The notes under the pieces are model-generated. The model worked only from the letters and a program-made list of their open reading frames with translations, was not told where the DNA came from and did not search any database. Shown piece after piece: positions 25,554-34,732 of a DNA stretch of 64,000 nt; positions within the stretch are counted from its first letter, which is position 1, and every line of letters begins with the position of its first letter. Where the stretch lies: assembly GCF_017377735.1 (NCBI RefSeq), contig NZ_JAFVMH010000004.1, positions 186,001 through 250,000 of the forward strand, given 5' to 3'. The DNA comes from Acetobacter garciniae (GTDB lineage: Bacteria > Pseudomonadota > Alphaproteobacteria > Acetobacterales > Acetobacteraceae). Both the position numbers and the translations under genes were made by a program.

Positions 25554-26595
25554 GGGCATCCCTCCGCTCGCGTGGCCATGGCGCGTAGGGCACCTGTATG
25601 CCGGGGCGGAAAGCCAGGAACACGCTGCTGGAACCGAAAAAGACAAGCGACAGCACAATGGGCAACGCCACCTGCGCCCATGGCCAGCCCGGCAGCACCA
25701 GCCAGAAATTGCGCAGCACCTCCATGCCCACCAGCAATCCTGCCACCCCCACAACAACGGGCCGCAGCCCTTGCAGGGGGCGCAGGGCCAGCAGCCCGAA
25801 CGGCAGGACGACATGCAGCCCCACGATGGACAGCGCCACCCTCCCCCACCCGCCGCGCAGGCGCGGGCCGTACCATGCGGCCTCCACCGGCAGGTTGGAC
25901 TGCCACACAATCAGGAACTGCATGAAATCCAGATAGGCCCACAGCACCGTAAGCCCCAGCAGCAGTCGCGCCAGATCCTTCAGTTCCAACGGGCGGGCCC
26001 GCCACCCTTCGCACATGATCCCCACGGCAAAGGCCAGCAGCACCGCCCCGGCAGAGGCGACAAGCCCGTAAGCGCTGGAACTGAAATGCGGATCAAGGGA
26101 TTCCGTCAGGTCGATTGCGGCAAAACCGGATGTAAAACCCAGCACGATCAGCCCGGCAGGCGCGGCCCGCGCCAGATCCCGCCTGCGCAGGCAGATCAGG
26201 CCTAAAGCACCCCACGCCACCCCGTAAATCGCCACCCGCGCCAATGCGGCCGGCATGTTGAGATAAAAGCCGTTTGCCAGCCCGGCCATCCTGTCCGGGT
26301 GCAGCCATGGGTACAGGTATCGTGCACCCCAAATAATACCCCCCAAGGCGGGCAGGCCCAGCGGCAGCGTTGCAATGCCCGCGCGCAGGGCGGGGTGCAG
26401 GATTTCCCCCCACCGCCCGCCTGTCAGGGCATGCACCAGCATGAGCGCCATGCTGCCAAGCGGCCAGCCAAGCCATGCCGCCGCGACTGCAAGCCAGGCG
26501 GGGAATACGGCCGCGGGCATCAGGACAGCATCAGCCACCAGCCCCACCAATGCGACTGGTGCGACCATGATGGCCATGGACCGCACGCGGTTCAT
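25546..26595 (-). CDS. actF: Alternative complex III subunit ActF (NrfD-like)
   Basis: A 349-residue membrane protein with about ten hydrophobic segments, weakly resembling NrfD/PsrC. It overlaps actE by four bases (ATGA). In alternative complex III ActF and ActC are the two large quinol-site membrane subunits, with ActF lacking cofactors. The position directly after actE and before the SCO gene is the usual one. Identification is mainly by gene order and topology. Confidence 0.85.
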   Translation of the reverse strand: MNRVRSMAIMVAPVALVGLVADAVLMPAAVFPAWLAVAAAWLGWPLGSMALMLVHALTGGRWGEILHPALRAGIATLPLGLPALGGIIWGARYLYPWLHPDRMAGLANGFYLNMPAALARVAIYGVAWGALGLICLRRRDLARAAPAGLIVLGFTSGFAAIDLTESLDPHFSSSAYGLVASAGAVLLAFAVGIMCEGWRARPLELKDLARLLLGLTVLWAYLDFMQFLIVWQSNLPVEAAWYGPRLRGGWGRVALSIVGLHVVLPFGLLALRPLQGLRPVVVGVAGLLVGMEVLRNFWLVLPGWPWAQVALPIVLSLVFFGSSSVFLAFRPGIQVPYAPWPRERRDAHV

Positions 26596-27095
26596 GGCGG
26601 TGTGGCCCGCTGGGCGGGGGTCATGTCTGCCAGCATGGCATACTGGCTGCGACGCAACGCATACAGATAGGCCACGATAGCCCAGCGGTCATCGGGCATG
26701 ATCCGTTGGGCAAAGCCATACATCACGCCCTGCCCCGCTGTAATGATGGCGTAAAGCTGATCGGGCGTAGCATTGTGGGTGGGAGCCGTTGCCAGGGGCC
26801 GCGGGGCGGGAAAGCCCCTTTGCACCACCATGCCGTCGCCCAAGCCCGTCCGTGCATGGCAGGGCGCGCAGAAGGCGTCGTATTCGCTGCGCCCGCGCCG
26901 CAACAGGGCCGATGTCAGGGCGGGGGCAGGCCGCGGGGCATCATGATATTCCACGCGGCCTGCCACGCCATTCGCCGGGGCGCTGCGGGGGCTGGCATAG
27001 GGGTTTTCCTTATGCTGTTTCGACATGTCGTCGCACCCGCCAGCCAGAAGCATCAGCGCGCCGGGCAGGATGCGCAGCGGCCGGATGCGCGTCAT
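26592..27095 (-). CDS. actE: Alternative complex III monoheme cytochrome c ActE
   Basis: A 167-residue lipoprotein cytochrome. An LAGGC lipobox ends the signal peptide at about residue 21, and the heme site CAPCH lies near residue 82; a YGFAQRIMPDDRW segment supplies the Met ligand. ActE is the peripheral cytochrome of alternative complex III and passes electrons on to the oxidase. It overlaps actD and actF by four bases each. Confidence 0.9.
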   Translation of the reverse strand: MTRIRPLRILPGALMLLAGGCDDMSKQHKENPYASPRSAPANGVAGRVEYHDAPRPAPALTSALLRRGRSEYDAFCAPCHARTGLGDGMVVQRGFPAPRPLATAPTHNATPDQLYAIITAGQGVMYGFAQRIMPDDRWAIVAYLYALRRSQYAMLADMTPAQRATPP

Positions 27096-27586
27096 GACGT
27101 GATGTCTTCAATCTTCAGCGCACCGTGGCGCGCCAGCGTGGCCCGCACCGCACCGTTGCCCTCGGCCCCGTGCACCACCACAACCGCATGGCCGCCTGTC
27201 ATGACGGTACGCATGCTCCGGGCCTCATCCACCGGGTCGTAAAGACGGGGCAGGCGCACCGTCATGCAGTAGCCGATGAACCCCGCCAGAACGGCCCCCA
27301 GGACCGCCAGTTCAAAACAGGCCGGGATATAGGACGGCCATGAAAAATTCGGCCTCCCGCCAATATTCTGCGGGTAAGCCAGTATCGTGGCATAGGCCTG
27401 CATGCCAAAGCCGCCCGCAGCCCCCACCATGCCCCCACCCAGCATGAGCACGGGCACGATGGAGCTACCCCCGATCTCGGGTGGCGGGGTGGCGCTATAG
27501 GTTTCGACCACACAGGCCGTGTCGCGCCGCAGTTCGGCGACGGCCTCATGCAGAGTGTCTTGGGTGGCGAAGGCTGCGATCATCAT
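27092..27586 (-). CDS. actD: Alternative complex III subunit ActD (DUF3341)
   Basis: A 164-residue membrane protein with two helices (around 45-68 and 85-110) and N- and C-terminal soluble parts, matching DUF3341/ActD. Two adjacent ATG codons (27584-27586 and 27581-27583) are possible starts; the first gives an ATGA overlap with actC and the second a TGATG overlap. An upstream in-frame extension lies inside actC and is rejected. Confidence 0.88.
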   Translation of the reverse strand: MMIAAFATQDTLHEAVAELRRDTACVVETYSATPPPEIGGSSIVPVLMLGGGMVGAAGGFGMQAYATILAYPQNIGGRPNFSWPSYIPACFELAVLGAVLAGFIGYCMTVRLPRLYDPVDEARSMRTVMTGGHAVVVVHGAEGNGAVRATLARHGALKIEDITS

Positions 27587-28953
27587 GGCCGGTGTGCCAG
27601 CATGGCGCGCATCTCGGCCATGGCAAGCATGGGCATGAAGCGCAGCAGGAGAAGAAACGCGGTCAGGAACAGCCCGATACTGCCGCATAGCAGGCTCCAT
27701 TCCCACAATGTGGGCGTGTACTGCCCCCACGCGGATGGAAGCTGCGTGCGCGCCAGGCTGCTGACGATGATCAGGAAGCGTTCGAGCCACATGCCGATCA
27801 GCACACCCAGGCAGATCAGCCATACCACCGGCAGGTCAAGCCGGATCGCCCGCCACCACAGCAGTTGCGGGAACCCGATATTGAGCACGATGGTGCCCCA
27901 GTAGACGGGCGCATACAGGCCATGAAGCCGGAAGGCGAACATGGTCCTGTCCGCAGGGTCTGGACCGTAATAGGTTGAAAACGCGTCCATCACATAGGCG
28001 TAGGCCACGCACAGGCTGCTGGTGAGCAGCAGACGCCCCAATGTGTCGATATGCCGGGCGGTGATATAAGGGTGCAGCCCCATGGCCGGGCGGAGCAGTA
28101 TGACCGCCATCAGCACGACGGCAAAACCCGACAGGGCGGCCCCGAATACAAAGAAGGGCGGGAACTGGGTCGAATGCCACCCGGGTGTGGCACCCCCTGC
28201 AAAATCCATACCGACAATACTATGGACCGAGACCACCAGCGGCGCCATGAGTGCGGCCATGACCCCGTAGACCGGCTGGTAATGCCGCCACTGCCGCCCC
28301 GAACCCCGAAACCCCAGCGCCAGCACGCCATAGAATACCTGCTGCCAGCGCTGTTGCGCGCGGTCGCGCAGGGTGGCCAGATCGGGGAGCAACCCGAAAT
28401 ACCAGAACAGGATCGAACACAGCACATAGGCCAGGATTGCAAAGAAATCCCACACCAGCGGACTGCGGAACTGCGCCCACAGCCCCATCGTATTGGGGTA
28501 GGGAAACAGCCAGTAGAAAAACCAGGGCCGCCCCAGATGCAGGATGGGAAAAATGGCCGCGCACAGGGCCGCACACAGGGTCAGGCTTTCGGCCAGCCGG
28601 TTGAGCGACGTACGCCACGGCGCGCGCAGCAGGAAGAACAGGGCCGAAATGAACGTCCCGCCCGAGGCGATGGCAATCCACCAGACGTAATTGAGGATGT
28701 CGAACCCCCAGGCCACGGGCCAGTCGATACCCCATATGCCCAGGCCCGCATAAAACAGCCATGCAACGGAGATAACACCCATGCAAAGCAACGCCAGAGC
28801 AAAGCCGAGGCCCAGCCACCACCACAGCGGTGTCCAGCCGCTCTCGCCCTCATGCAGGGTGATGGCGCAGATGCGTTCCGTCAGGGAATGGGGTGTCTCG
28901 GCCGGGAAGATAAGGGCGGCATCGTCCACCGCGGCACCTGTCTTGCCCGTCAT
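27583..28953 (-). CDS. actC: Alternative complex III subunit ActC (NrfD/PsrC-like)
   Basis: A 456-residue polytopic protein with ten membrane segments. HSIVGMDFAGG and GRPWFFYWLFPYPN are typical ActC/NrfD phrases. ActC is thought to form the quinol-oxidising site of alternative complex III together with the iron-sulfur subunit ActB encoded upstream (four-base overlap). Confidence 0.92.
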   Translation of the reverse strand: MTGKTGAAVDDAALIFPAETPHSLTERICAITLHEGESGWTPLWWWLGLGFALALLCMGVISVAWLFYAGLGIWGIDWPVAWGFDILNYVWWIAIASGGTFISALFFLLRAPWRTSLNRLAESLTLCAALCAAIFPILHLGRPWFFYWLFPYPNTMGLWAQFRSPLVWDFFAILAYVLCSILFWYFGLLPDLATLRDRAQQRWQQVFYGVLALGFRGSGRQWRHYQPVYGVMAALMAPLVVSVHSIVGMDFAGGATPGWHSTQFPPFFVFGAALSGFAVVLMAVILLRPAMGLHPYITARHIDTLGRLLLTSSLCVAYAYVMDAFSTYYGPDPADRTMFAFRLHGLYAPVYWGTIVLNIGFPQLLWWRAIRLDLPVVWLICLGVLIGMWLERFLIIVSSLARTQLPSAWGQYTPTLWEWSLLCGSIGLFLTAFLLLLRFMPMLAMAEMRAMLAHRP

Positions 28954-31823
28954 GACGGAATGGCCGGATTGCGGTTGAGGATACGCGCTTCATAGGTCAC
29001 GCGCGGGTGGGTGCCCTGTTCGGGCAGGGCCGCATAGGTGAGCGGACTGGCCTTGCGGCGTGTCACCTCGGCTGCGGGGTCATTGATGTTGCCAAAGCTT
29101 ATGGCCTGTGCGGGACAGGCCGCCTGGCAGGCGGTGACCACCTGTTCCCCCATCCCGTCACGGTCGGCCACGATGCGTGCCTGTGCGATACGCTGCACGC
29201 AGAAGGTGCATTTTTCCATGACCCCGCGCGCACGGACCGAGACATCGGGGTTGCGGCTGATGGGGGGCCTGCTCTCGTGCTCGGCAAAGGCGAAGTAATT
29301 GAACCGCCTGACCTTGTAGGGGCAGTTGTTGGAGCAGAACTTCGTGCCGATACACCGATTGTAGACCATGACATTCAGGCCTTCAGAATCATGCGTCGTG
29401 GCCCCTACCGGACAGACGGTCTCGCACGGGGCCTGTTCGCAATGCATGCAGAGCATGGGCTGGAAGAACGTATCGGGTGCGTGCTCCGTTCCTTCGTAAA
29501 GACGGTCGATCCGCAGCCAGTGCATTTCACGCTGGCGCAGCACCTCGTCCCGGCCGACCACGGGAATATTGTTTTCCACCTGGCACGCGCTCACACAGGC
29601 ATTGCAGCCTATGCAGGCATTGAGATCGATGCTCATGCCCCATGCGACCGGCGCACCGGGGTCACGATGGTACAGCGCGTCATGGGGCGTTGCACCACCG
29701 CCGAGAAAATCAGGCCGATCACGAAACTGCGCCAGCGTGCCATGGCGCGCCACGTCCGAAGGTGCGGTCCCCACCGCCGTTGCATGGTGTTCGGTACAGG
29801 CGATGGGTGTGGCAGGCGTGCGGAGAGCCTCGATTTGCACCGGGCCGGTCATGTCACGCAAAGGGTAAAGGTCGGTGCCCACACCGTTACCCGTCTCGCC
29901 CGCATGGCGGCGGCCCCAGCCCAGCAGCCCCACGACACAGCCTGTCGCCTGACCGGGCTGTATCCATATGGGTAGCTGTGCGCGGGTGGTGCCACGGGTC
30001 AGGATGACCCTGTCGCCGTTACGCAGGTTCATTGCCTGCGCCATGTCGGGCGGGACCAGCAGGGGGTTGTCCCACACCACCTTGCTCAGCGGGCGGGGCA
30101 GTTCCTGCAACCACGGATTATTCGCCCCCCGCCCATCCCACAGATACGGATCGGGCCGCAACAGCAGCACAGCTTCGTTGGCCGCGCGCGGGAACGAGGC
30201 GGGGGAAGCCACACGCATGGCCGCCTGCCGCAAGGGGGCATCCACCCGCCGTGACACCGTTCCCGCAATGACCCCGGCCGCCAGCGCATCATGCCAGTCC
30301 CGTGGGGTGGGAAGCCGGTCCCGCCATGCGTCGCGCAGCATGTCCATGGCCGGGCGCGATGGCTGGCCCAGGCAGGCATGCAGGGCGCTGAGGGCGTTCA
30401 TTCCGCCGTAAAGCGGTACGGCCTGCGGCTGGATGAGGGCAACGGTGCCGTCATGCCCGCGCGCATCCCCCCATTCCTCCATCGCGTGGGCAAGGGGCAC
30501 ATGCCACTGTGCAGCCAGCGCTGTCTCATGCGGGCGGTCTGACAGGGCAATGCTATTGGGCACGTGCTTCAGCGCTGCTGCAAAACGGGGCGACTGGCAG
30601 ACGGGGTTGACGTCCAGTATCAGCAAGGCCCGCACCGCCCCACGTTCCATATCGTCCATCAACGCGGCCAGCGTGCCGGTGGGGGGGGCCGGGGGGTAGC
30701 AGGGCGATTCAACGATATCGAACACCGCCCCACGCCCGCCCAGCGCTTCATTCATGGCCTGCACGGCGGCCTGTGCCTCGGCCGGGTAATCGGGGCCCAG
30801 ATGCACGAAGGCGCGGCCATGGTGGGCGCGCAAGTCGGCTACCACGGGGGTAAGCCAGTCTGGCCCGCCCGATGGGGCTTCGTTCTGCAAAAGCTGGGCC
30901 GACAGCCGGCCGATGACCTCATTCATCATGGCAGGCGTTGCAATGAAGCGATGATCCGCCGCAACCCCGGTCAGGGAGGGTGTGGGTTCCACCGCATAAA
31001 GCCGGTTCATGGTGCCACGGGCGGGATTACGGCGCGCGGCAAAGGCGCGGGCATAGGCCAGGTGCCCCGGCGCGCTGTCCAGCAGGTCGCTGTCCAGGGC
31101 AAGCAGCACATCCGCCTGCCCCGGATGGGCGACAATCGCGATGGACGGACCATAAGCCAGATCCAGGCCCTGCGTTACGCTCTCCCGCCCGATTGCATCC
31201 CATTGGTGCCAGATCGCACCGGGGAAAGTGGCAAGAACCTGCTCGATCGCCCGCCCCAGCGTTGGGGATGTGATCGTGCCGGTGAGAATACGCAGCCCCT
31301 CGCCTGCCTGCGTGCCATCGGGGTGCGGGGCCGTGGCGGTTGCGCGCATCGCCTGCATGGCAGCAGCCAGATCCGGCCACGATGTCGGCATGCCCCTGTG
31401 AAGCGGGCCTGTGGCGCGATCGGGATCGTAAAAATCGTAGACAAGCGCCTGGGCCGTCACATCCGTTGCACCAAGACTGCTGGGGTGGTCGGGATTGCCT
31501 TCTATCTTGATCGGCCGGCCCATCTGGTGCGTGACCAGAATACCCTCCGCATAGCCATCGCGCATATGGGCGGTGGCGTAGATGTTGGGCAGGCCGGGCA
31601 CCACGCCCTGCGCCGCACGCACGGCGGAGACAAAACCCCGGTCAGGTGTGCCGGGGTCACAACCGGCCACCCCGCCACTGGCCAGCGCCAGCCCCAGCAG
31701 CTTGAGCATGCGCCGCCGGTCCAGCGTATGGGACAGCGCGGCTTCAAGCTGGGGAAAATGCCGGACCAGTGCTGCGTCCGACACATCCATGCCGATGCGT
31801 GAGCCCCCCTCTAGCGGTGGCAT
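28950..31823 (-). CDS. actB: Alternative complex III iron-sulfur/molybdopterin-fold subunit ActB
   Basis: A protein of about 957 residues. The N-terminal two thirds is a molybdopterin-oxidoreductase fold that in ActB lacks the cofactor; it carries a twin-Arg-like DRRRMLKLLGLALASGG segment. The C-terminal part has ferredoxin clusters: CIGCNACVSAC, CMHCEQAPCETVC, CIGTKFCSNNC and CTFC with a distant CQAAC. ActB wires quinol electrons to ActA. The start is uncertain: ATG at 31823 or 31832 overlaps actA, ATG at 31790 does not. Much longer frames upstream are shadows of actA. Confidence 0.93.
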   Translation of the reverse strand: MPPLEGGSRIGMDVSDAALVRHFPQLEAALSHTLDRRRMLKLLGLALASGGVAGCDPGTPDRGFVSAVRAAQGVVPGLPNIYATAHMRDGYAEGILVTHQMGRPIKIEGNPDHPSSLGATDVTAQALVYDFYDPDRATGPLHRGMPTSWPDLAAAMQAMRATATAPHPDGTQAGEGLRILTGTITSPTLGRAIEQVLATFPGAIWHQWDAIGRESVTQGLDLAYGPSIAIVAHPGQADVLLALDSDLLDSAPGHLAYARAFAARRNPARGTMNRLYAVEPTPSLTGVAADHRFIATPAMMNEVIGRLSAQLLQNEAPSGGPDWLTPVVADLRAHHGRAFVHLGPDYPAEAQAAVQAMNEALGGRGAVFDIVESPCYPPAPPTGTLAALMDDMERGAVRALLILDVNPVCQSPRFAAALKHVPNSIALSDRPHETALAAQWHVPLAHAMEEWGDARGHDGTVALIQPQAVPLYGGMNALSALHACLGQPSRPAMDMLRDAWRDRLPTPRDWHDALAAGVIAGTVSRRVDAPLRQAAMRVASPASFPRAANEAVLLLRPDPYLWDGRGANNPWLQELPRPLSKVVWDNPLLVPPDMAQAMNLRNGDRVILTRGTTRAQLPIWIQPGQATGCVVGLLGWGRRHAGETGNGVGTDLYPLRDMTGPVQIEALRTPATPIACTEHHATAVGTAPSDVARHGTLAQFRDRPDFLGGGATPHDALYHRDPGAPVAWGMSIDLNACIGCNACVSACQVENNIPVVGRDEVLRQREMHWLRIDRLYEGTEHAPDTFFQPMLCMHCEQAPCETVCPVGATTHDSEGLNVMVYNRCIGTKFCSNNCPYKVRRFNYFAFAEHESRPPISRNPDVSVRARGVMEKCTFCVQRIAQARIVADRDGMGEQVVTACQAACPAQAISFGNINDPAAEVTRRKASPLTYAALPEQGTHPRVTYEARILNRNPAIPS

Positions 31824-32464
31824 ATCGAGCATTCCGTAAGGTTGCGCCGGCCGAGATGGTACTGCGCCACCAATGCGGCGATGCTGGGTGTATCGGGGCC
31901 GCGATGCCAGTCCATGTCGAAGATGTTTTCCACCGGCCGCAGGTTGGGGCCCGGGTCGCGGTGGCAGTCCAGGCAGAACTGCATTGTCAGTGTCTTTGCC
32001 TTGTAGGTCAGCGGCATGGAGCCCACGTTGCCGTGGCAGCTTTCGCAACCTACCCCTTTGGCAATGTGAATGCTGTGGTTGAAATAGACATAGTCCGGCA
32101 CATCGGTCACACGCTGCCAGGTCATGGGTGTATTCCTTGCCAGACTGTCGCGAACGGGTGCGAGGACTGCGGCATTGGTCCATATCTGTGAATGACATGT
32201 CATGCAGGTGAAGGTTGGCGGCAGGCTGGCCTGCGCGCTGTTTTCCACGCTGCTATGACAGAAGCGGCAATCAAGCCCGAGGCCGGCCACATGATGCTGG
32301 TGGCTGAAGGGAACCGGCTGCTGGACCACCCAGCCCACATGCCGGGTATAATCCGAATACGGCCAGGCAAACCACCACAGCCCCCCGCCTGCGACCGCAA
32401 AGGCAATGGCGGCCAGGCATGTCGTCATGATGATATTGGCGCGGGGGGTGAACGGCGCTCCCAT
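31811..32464 (-). CDS. actA: Alternative complex III pentaheme cytochrome ActA
   Basis: A 217-residue protein with an N-terminal membrane anchor and five CxxCH heme sites: CRFCH, CMTCH, CESCH, CLDCH and the C-terminal CSICH. Five hemes are characteristic of ActA. It is the first gene of the 12-gene act-cox operon. The ATG at 32462-32464 is chosen because the hydrophobic anchor follows within 15 residues; the longer frame reaches into the intergenic region. Confidence 0.93.
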   Translation of the reverse strand: MGAPFTPRANIIMTTCLAAIAFAVAGGGLWWFAWPYSDYTRHVGWVVQQPVPFSHQHHVAGLGLDCRFCHSSVENSAQASLPPTFTCMTCHSQIWTNAAVLAPVRDSLARNTPMTWQRVTDVPDYVYFNHSIHIAKGVGCESCHGNVGSMPLTYKAKTLTMQFCLDCHRDPGPNLRPVENIFDMDWHRGPDTPSIAALVAQYHLGRRNLTECSICHR

Positions 32465-32515
32465 CAGTTTGCGTTCCGTCTGAGATGGCGGGCTCGAGAA
32501 CCTGTTTAACGGGAG

Positions 32516-32533
32516 GGGATTATCAATTATCCC
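32516..32533. promoter_or_regulatory. Imperfect palindrome in the act operon leader
   Basis: GGGATTATCAATTATCCC has pairing ends (GGGAT/ATCCC) and an AT-rich centre. It lies 52-69 bases upstream of actA, the first gene of the operon. It may be a regulator site or part of the promoter; the evidence is only its symmetry and place. Confidence 0.3.
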
Positions 32534-32594
32534 GCAGCCGGATGGTCGGGCGGCAAACCCGGTGCAAACCCCGTGCCCCGGCTGGCAAAACGGC

Positions 32595-34382
32595 TCATGA
32601 TTTTTCGCCCGGCAGGATGGAGGCCAGCATTTCCCTTGCCGAACCCAGAATGACACTGGCCCGTTCAGGCTCCGTTGGAAGGGATGTCAGGAAGGCCTTG
32701 GCCTGTTGCAGGGTGATGTGCGGCGGCAGCGGCGGCACGTTGGGGTCAGTGCGGGCTTCCAGAATGACGGGGCGGTCCGCACTCAGCGCTTCTTCCCATG
32801 CGGCTGCGACATGGGCGGGATCGTCAACATAGATCCCCTTCAAGCCCAGCAGCTCGGCGTATCGATGATAGGGAAAATCCGGGATGGACTGGGTTGCTTC
32901 CGTCTTGCCCTCGCCAAGCTGGATGCGTTCCTCCCATGTCACCTGATTGAGATCCTGGTTGTTCAGCACCAGCACGATCAGCGTCGGATTGGACCACTGC
33001 TTCCAGTATTTGGAAATCGTGATCATGACATTCAGGCCGTTCATCTGCATGGCCCCATCGCCCATACAGGCAATGACGGTGCGTTCGGGATAGGCCATCT
33101 TGCCCGCCACGGCGTAAGGTGTCCCCGCCCCGAGCGATGCAAGGCCACCCGACAGCGATGCCTTCATGCCCCGGCGCATTTTCAGGTCGCGGGCATACCA
33201 GTTGGCGACGGAGCCGGAATCCGCCGTGATAATCGCGTTCTCCGGCAGGCGGGGCGACAGTTCCCAGAAGACGCGCTGCGGGTTGAGCGGGCTGGCGCTG
33301 GTCATGGCGCGGGCTTCCAGCACGTTCCACCACTGCGCGACTTCCTTTTCTATGCGAGCGCGCCATGCACGATCGTCCTTGCGGTGCAGAAGCGGGATCA
33401 GTGCGCTCAGTGTTGCGGCGCTGTCGCCTTGCAGGTTGACCTCCATCGGGTAACGCAGCGACAGGTTGGCACTGTTGACATCGATCTGCACGCCACGCGC
33501 CTGCCCCGGCTTGGGCAGGAATTCGCTATAGGGGAATGCCGACCCCACCATGAGAAACGTGTCGCATTCCTTCATCATATCCCATGACGGCTTTGTGCCC
33601 AGCAGCCCGATCGAGCCGGTCACGAACGGGCATTCATCCGGCACGGCGGCCTTGCCCAGCAGCGCCTTGGCTATGCCCGCCCCAAGGATTTCCGCGATTT
33701 CGAGCAACTGATCCGTTGCCTCCAGCGCGCCCGCCCCTGCCAGGACTGCAACCTTGCTGCCTGCGTTCAGGATCTCGGCAGCGGCCTGCAGGCCAGCTTT
33801 CTCCGGCACCGTGCTGCAGATTGTCGTGCCAATACCCGTATGGGTTGCGCCATGTGCCATTGGCGGCTCCGCATAGGGGAGTTCCTGCAAGTCATTGGGC
33901 ACGATCAGGACCGTTGGGGCGCGCTTGTCGCGTGCAATACGCACGGCCCGGTCCACCGCATGGCGCATTTGCGATGGCTCGGTCACGGTGACGATGTACT
34001 CACACGCCACGTCCTTGCACAGCGAATGCAAATCCACTTCCTGCTGGTAATTCGTGCCGATGGCCGTGCGGGCCTGCTGGCCCATGATCGCCACAACGCC
34101 GACATGATCGAGCTTGGCATCGTAAAGCCCGTTCAGCAGGTGGATGGCGCCGGGCCCCGATGTCGCGAAACACAGCCCGACCTGCCCGGTGAACTTGGCA
34201 TGCGCCGTGGCCATGAATGCCGCCATTTCCTCATGTCGCACCTGCACGTATTCAATGGTGCCTGCATCCACCTCGCGCTGCAGGGCCACGTCTATTCCCC
34301 CGGCCCCATCGCCCGGATAGCCATAGGCACGCCGCAGCCCCCATTCCTGAAGGCGCTTCCATAAGAATTCGCTGACATTCAT
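32595..34382 (-). CDS. Thiamine-diphosphate enzyme (pyruvate oxidase/acetolactate synthase-like)
   Basis: A 595-residue ThDP-dependent enzyme with three domains: an N-terminal Pyr domain with the cofactor Glu (RHEEMAAF), a middle domain, and a C-terminal PP domain with GDGAMQMNGLNVMI and NNQDLNQVTWEER. The NNQDLNQVTWE form marks the group annotated as thiamine pyrophosphate-requiring protein, related to pyruvate oxidase PoxB/YdaP. The ATG at 34380-34382 follows a GGGAGAG site. It might make acetate from pyruvate with electrons to quinone, but substrate and acceptor are unproven. It is upstream of actA by 130 bases in the same direction, so co-transcription is possible. Confidence 0.82.
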   Translation of the reverse strand: MNVSEFLWKRLQEWGLRRAYGYPGDGAGGIDVALQREVDAGTIEYVQVRHEEMAAFMATAHAKFTGQVGLCFATSGPGAIHLLNGLYDAKLDHVGVVAIMGQQARTAIGTNYQQEVDLHSLCKDVACEYIVTVTEPSQMRHAVDRAVRIARDKRAPTVLIVPNDLQELPYAEPPMAHGATHTGIGTTICSTVPEKAGLQAAAEILNAGSKVAVLAGAGALEATDQLLEIAEILGAGIAKALLGKAAVPDECPFVTGSIGLLGTKPSWDMMKECDTFLMVGSAFPYSEFLPKPGQARGVQIDVNSANLSLRYPMEVNLQGDSAATLSALIPLLHRKDDRAWRARIEKEVAQWWNVLEARAMTSASPLNPQRVFWELSPRLPENAIITADSGSVANWYARDLKMRRGMKASLSGGLASLGAGTPYAVAGKMAYPERTVIACMGDGAMQMNGLNVMITISKYWKQWSNPTLIVLVLNNQDLNQVTWEERIQLGEGKTEATQSIPDFPYHRYAELLGLKGIYVDDPAHVAAAWEEALSADRPVILEARTDPNVPPLPPHITLQQAKAFLTSLPTEPERASVILGSAREMLASILPGEKS

Positions 34383-34732
34383 CTCGCGCTCTCCCATGCG
34401 GACTCATTCGCCAACGTCAGAAATTCAAAGGGGTTGCCAATAATTCCCACAGGCGTCGACAATGGCCCGCAGCGCAGGGCCCACGAAAAAATACGCCACA
34501 ACGGAAGGTCCGCTCGCCTCTTGTCCTATCGCACTCGTTGCTCAAACGCTCGTCCGCAAACGGGGGCGTGGGGTTTGCCCATTTCGGAAACCACGCCATG
34601 GCTCCGGAGATATTCGCAAAGGGGCTTAAAACGGGGTCGTGACGGCATGCACGACGCGACACGCCAGGACAGGAATCCGACCGCCTGCCTTCTACCCTCT
34701 CACTGGCAGTTGCCGCCGTCTGTTGTGGAACA
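34383..34732. other. Intergenic region upstream of the ThDP enzyme
   Basis: These 350 bases separate the ThDP enzyme start (34382) and the MFS gene stop (34733), both on the minus strand. A minus-strand open frame across it has no recognisable sequence and its codon pattern looks random. The region should contain the ThDP promoter, but I see no clear element and no terminator. Confidence 0.5.
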
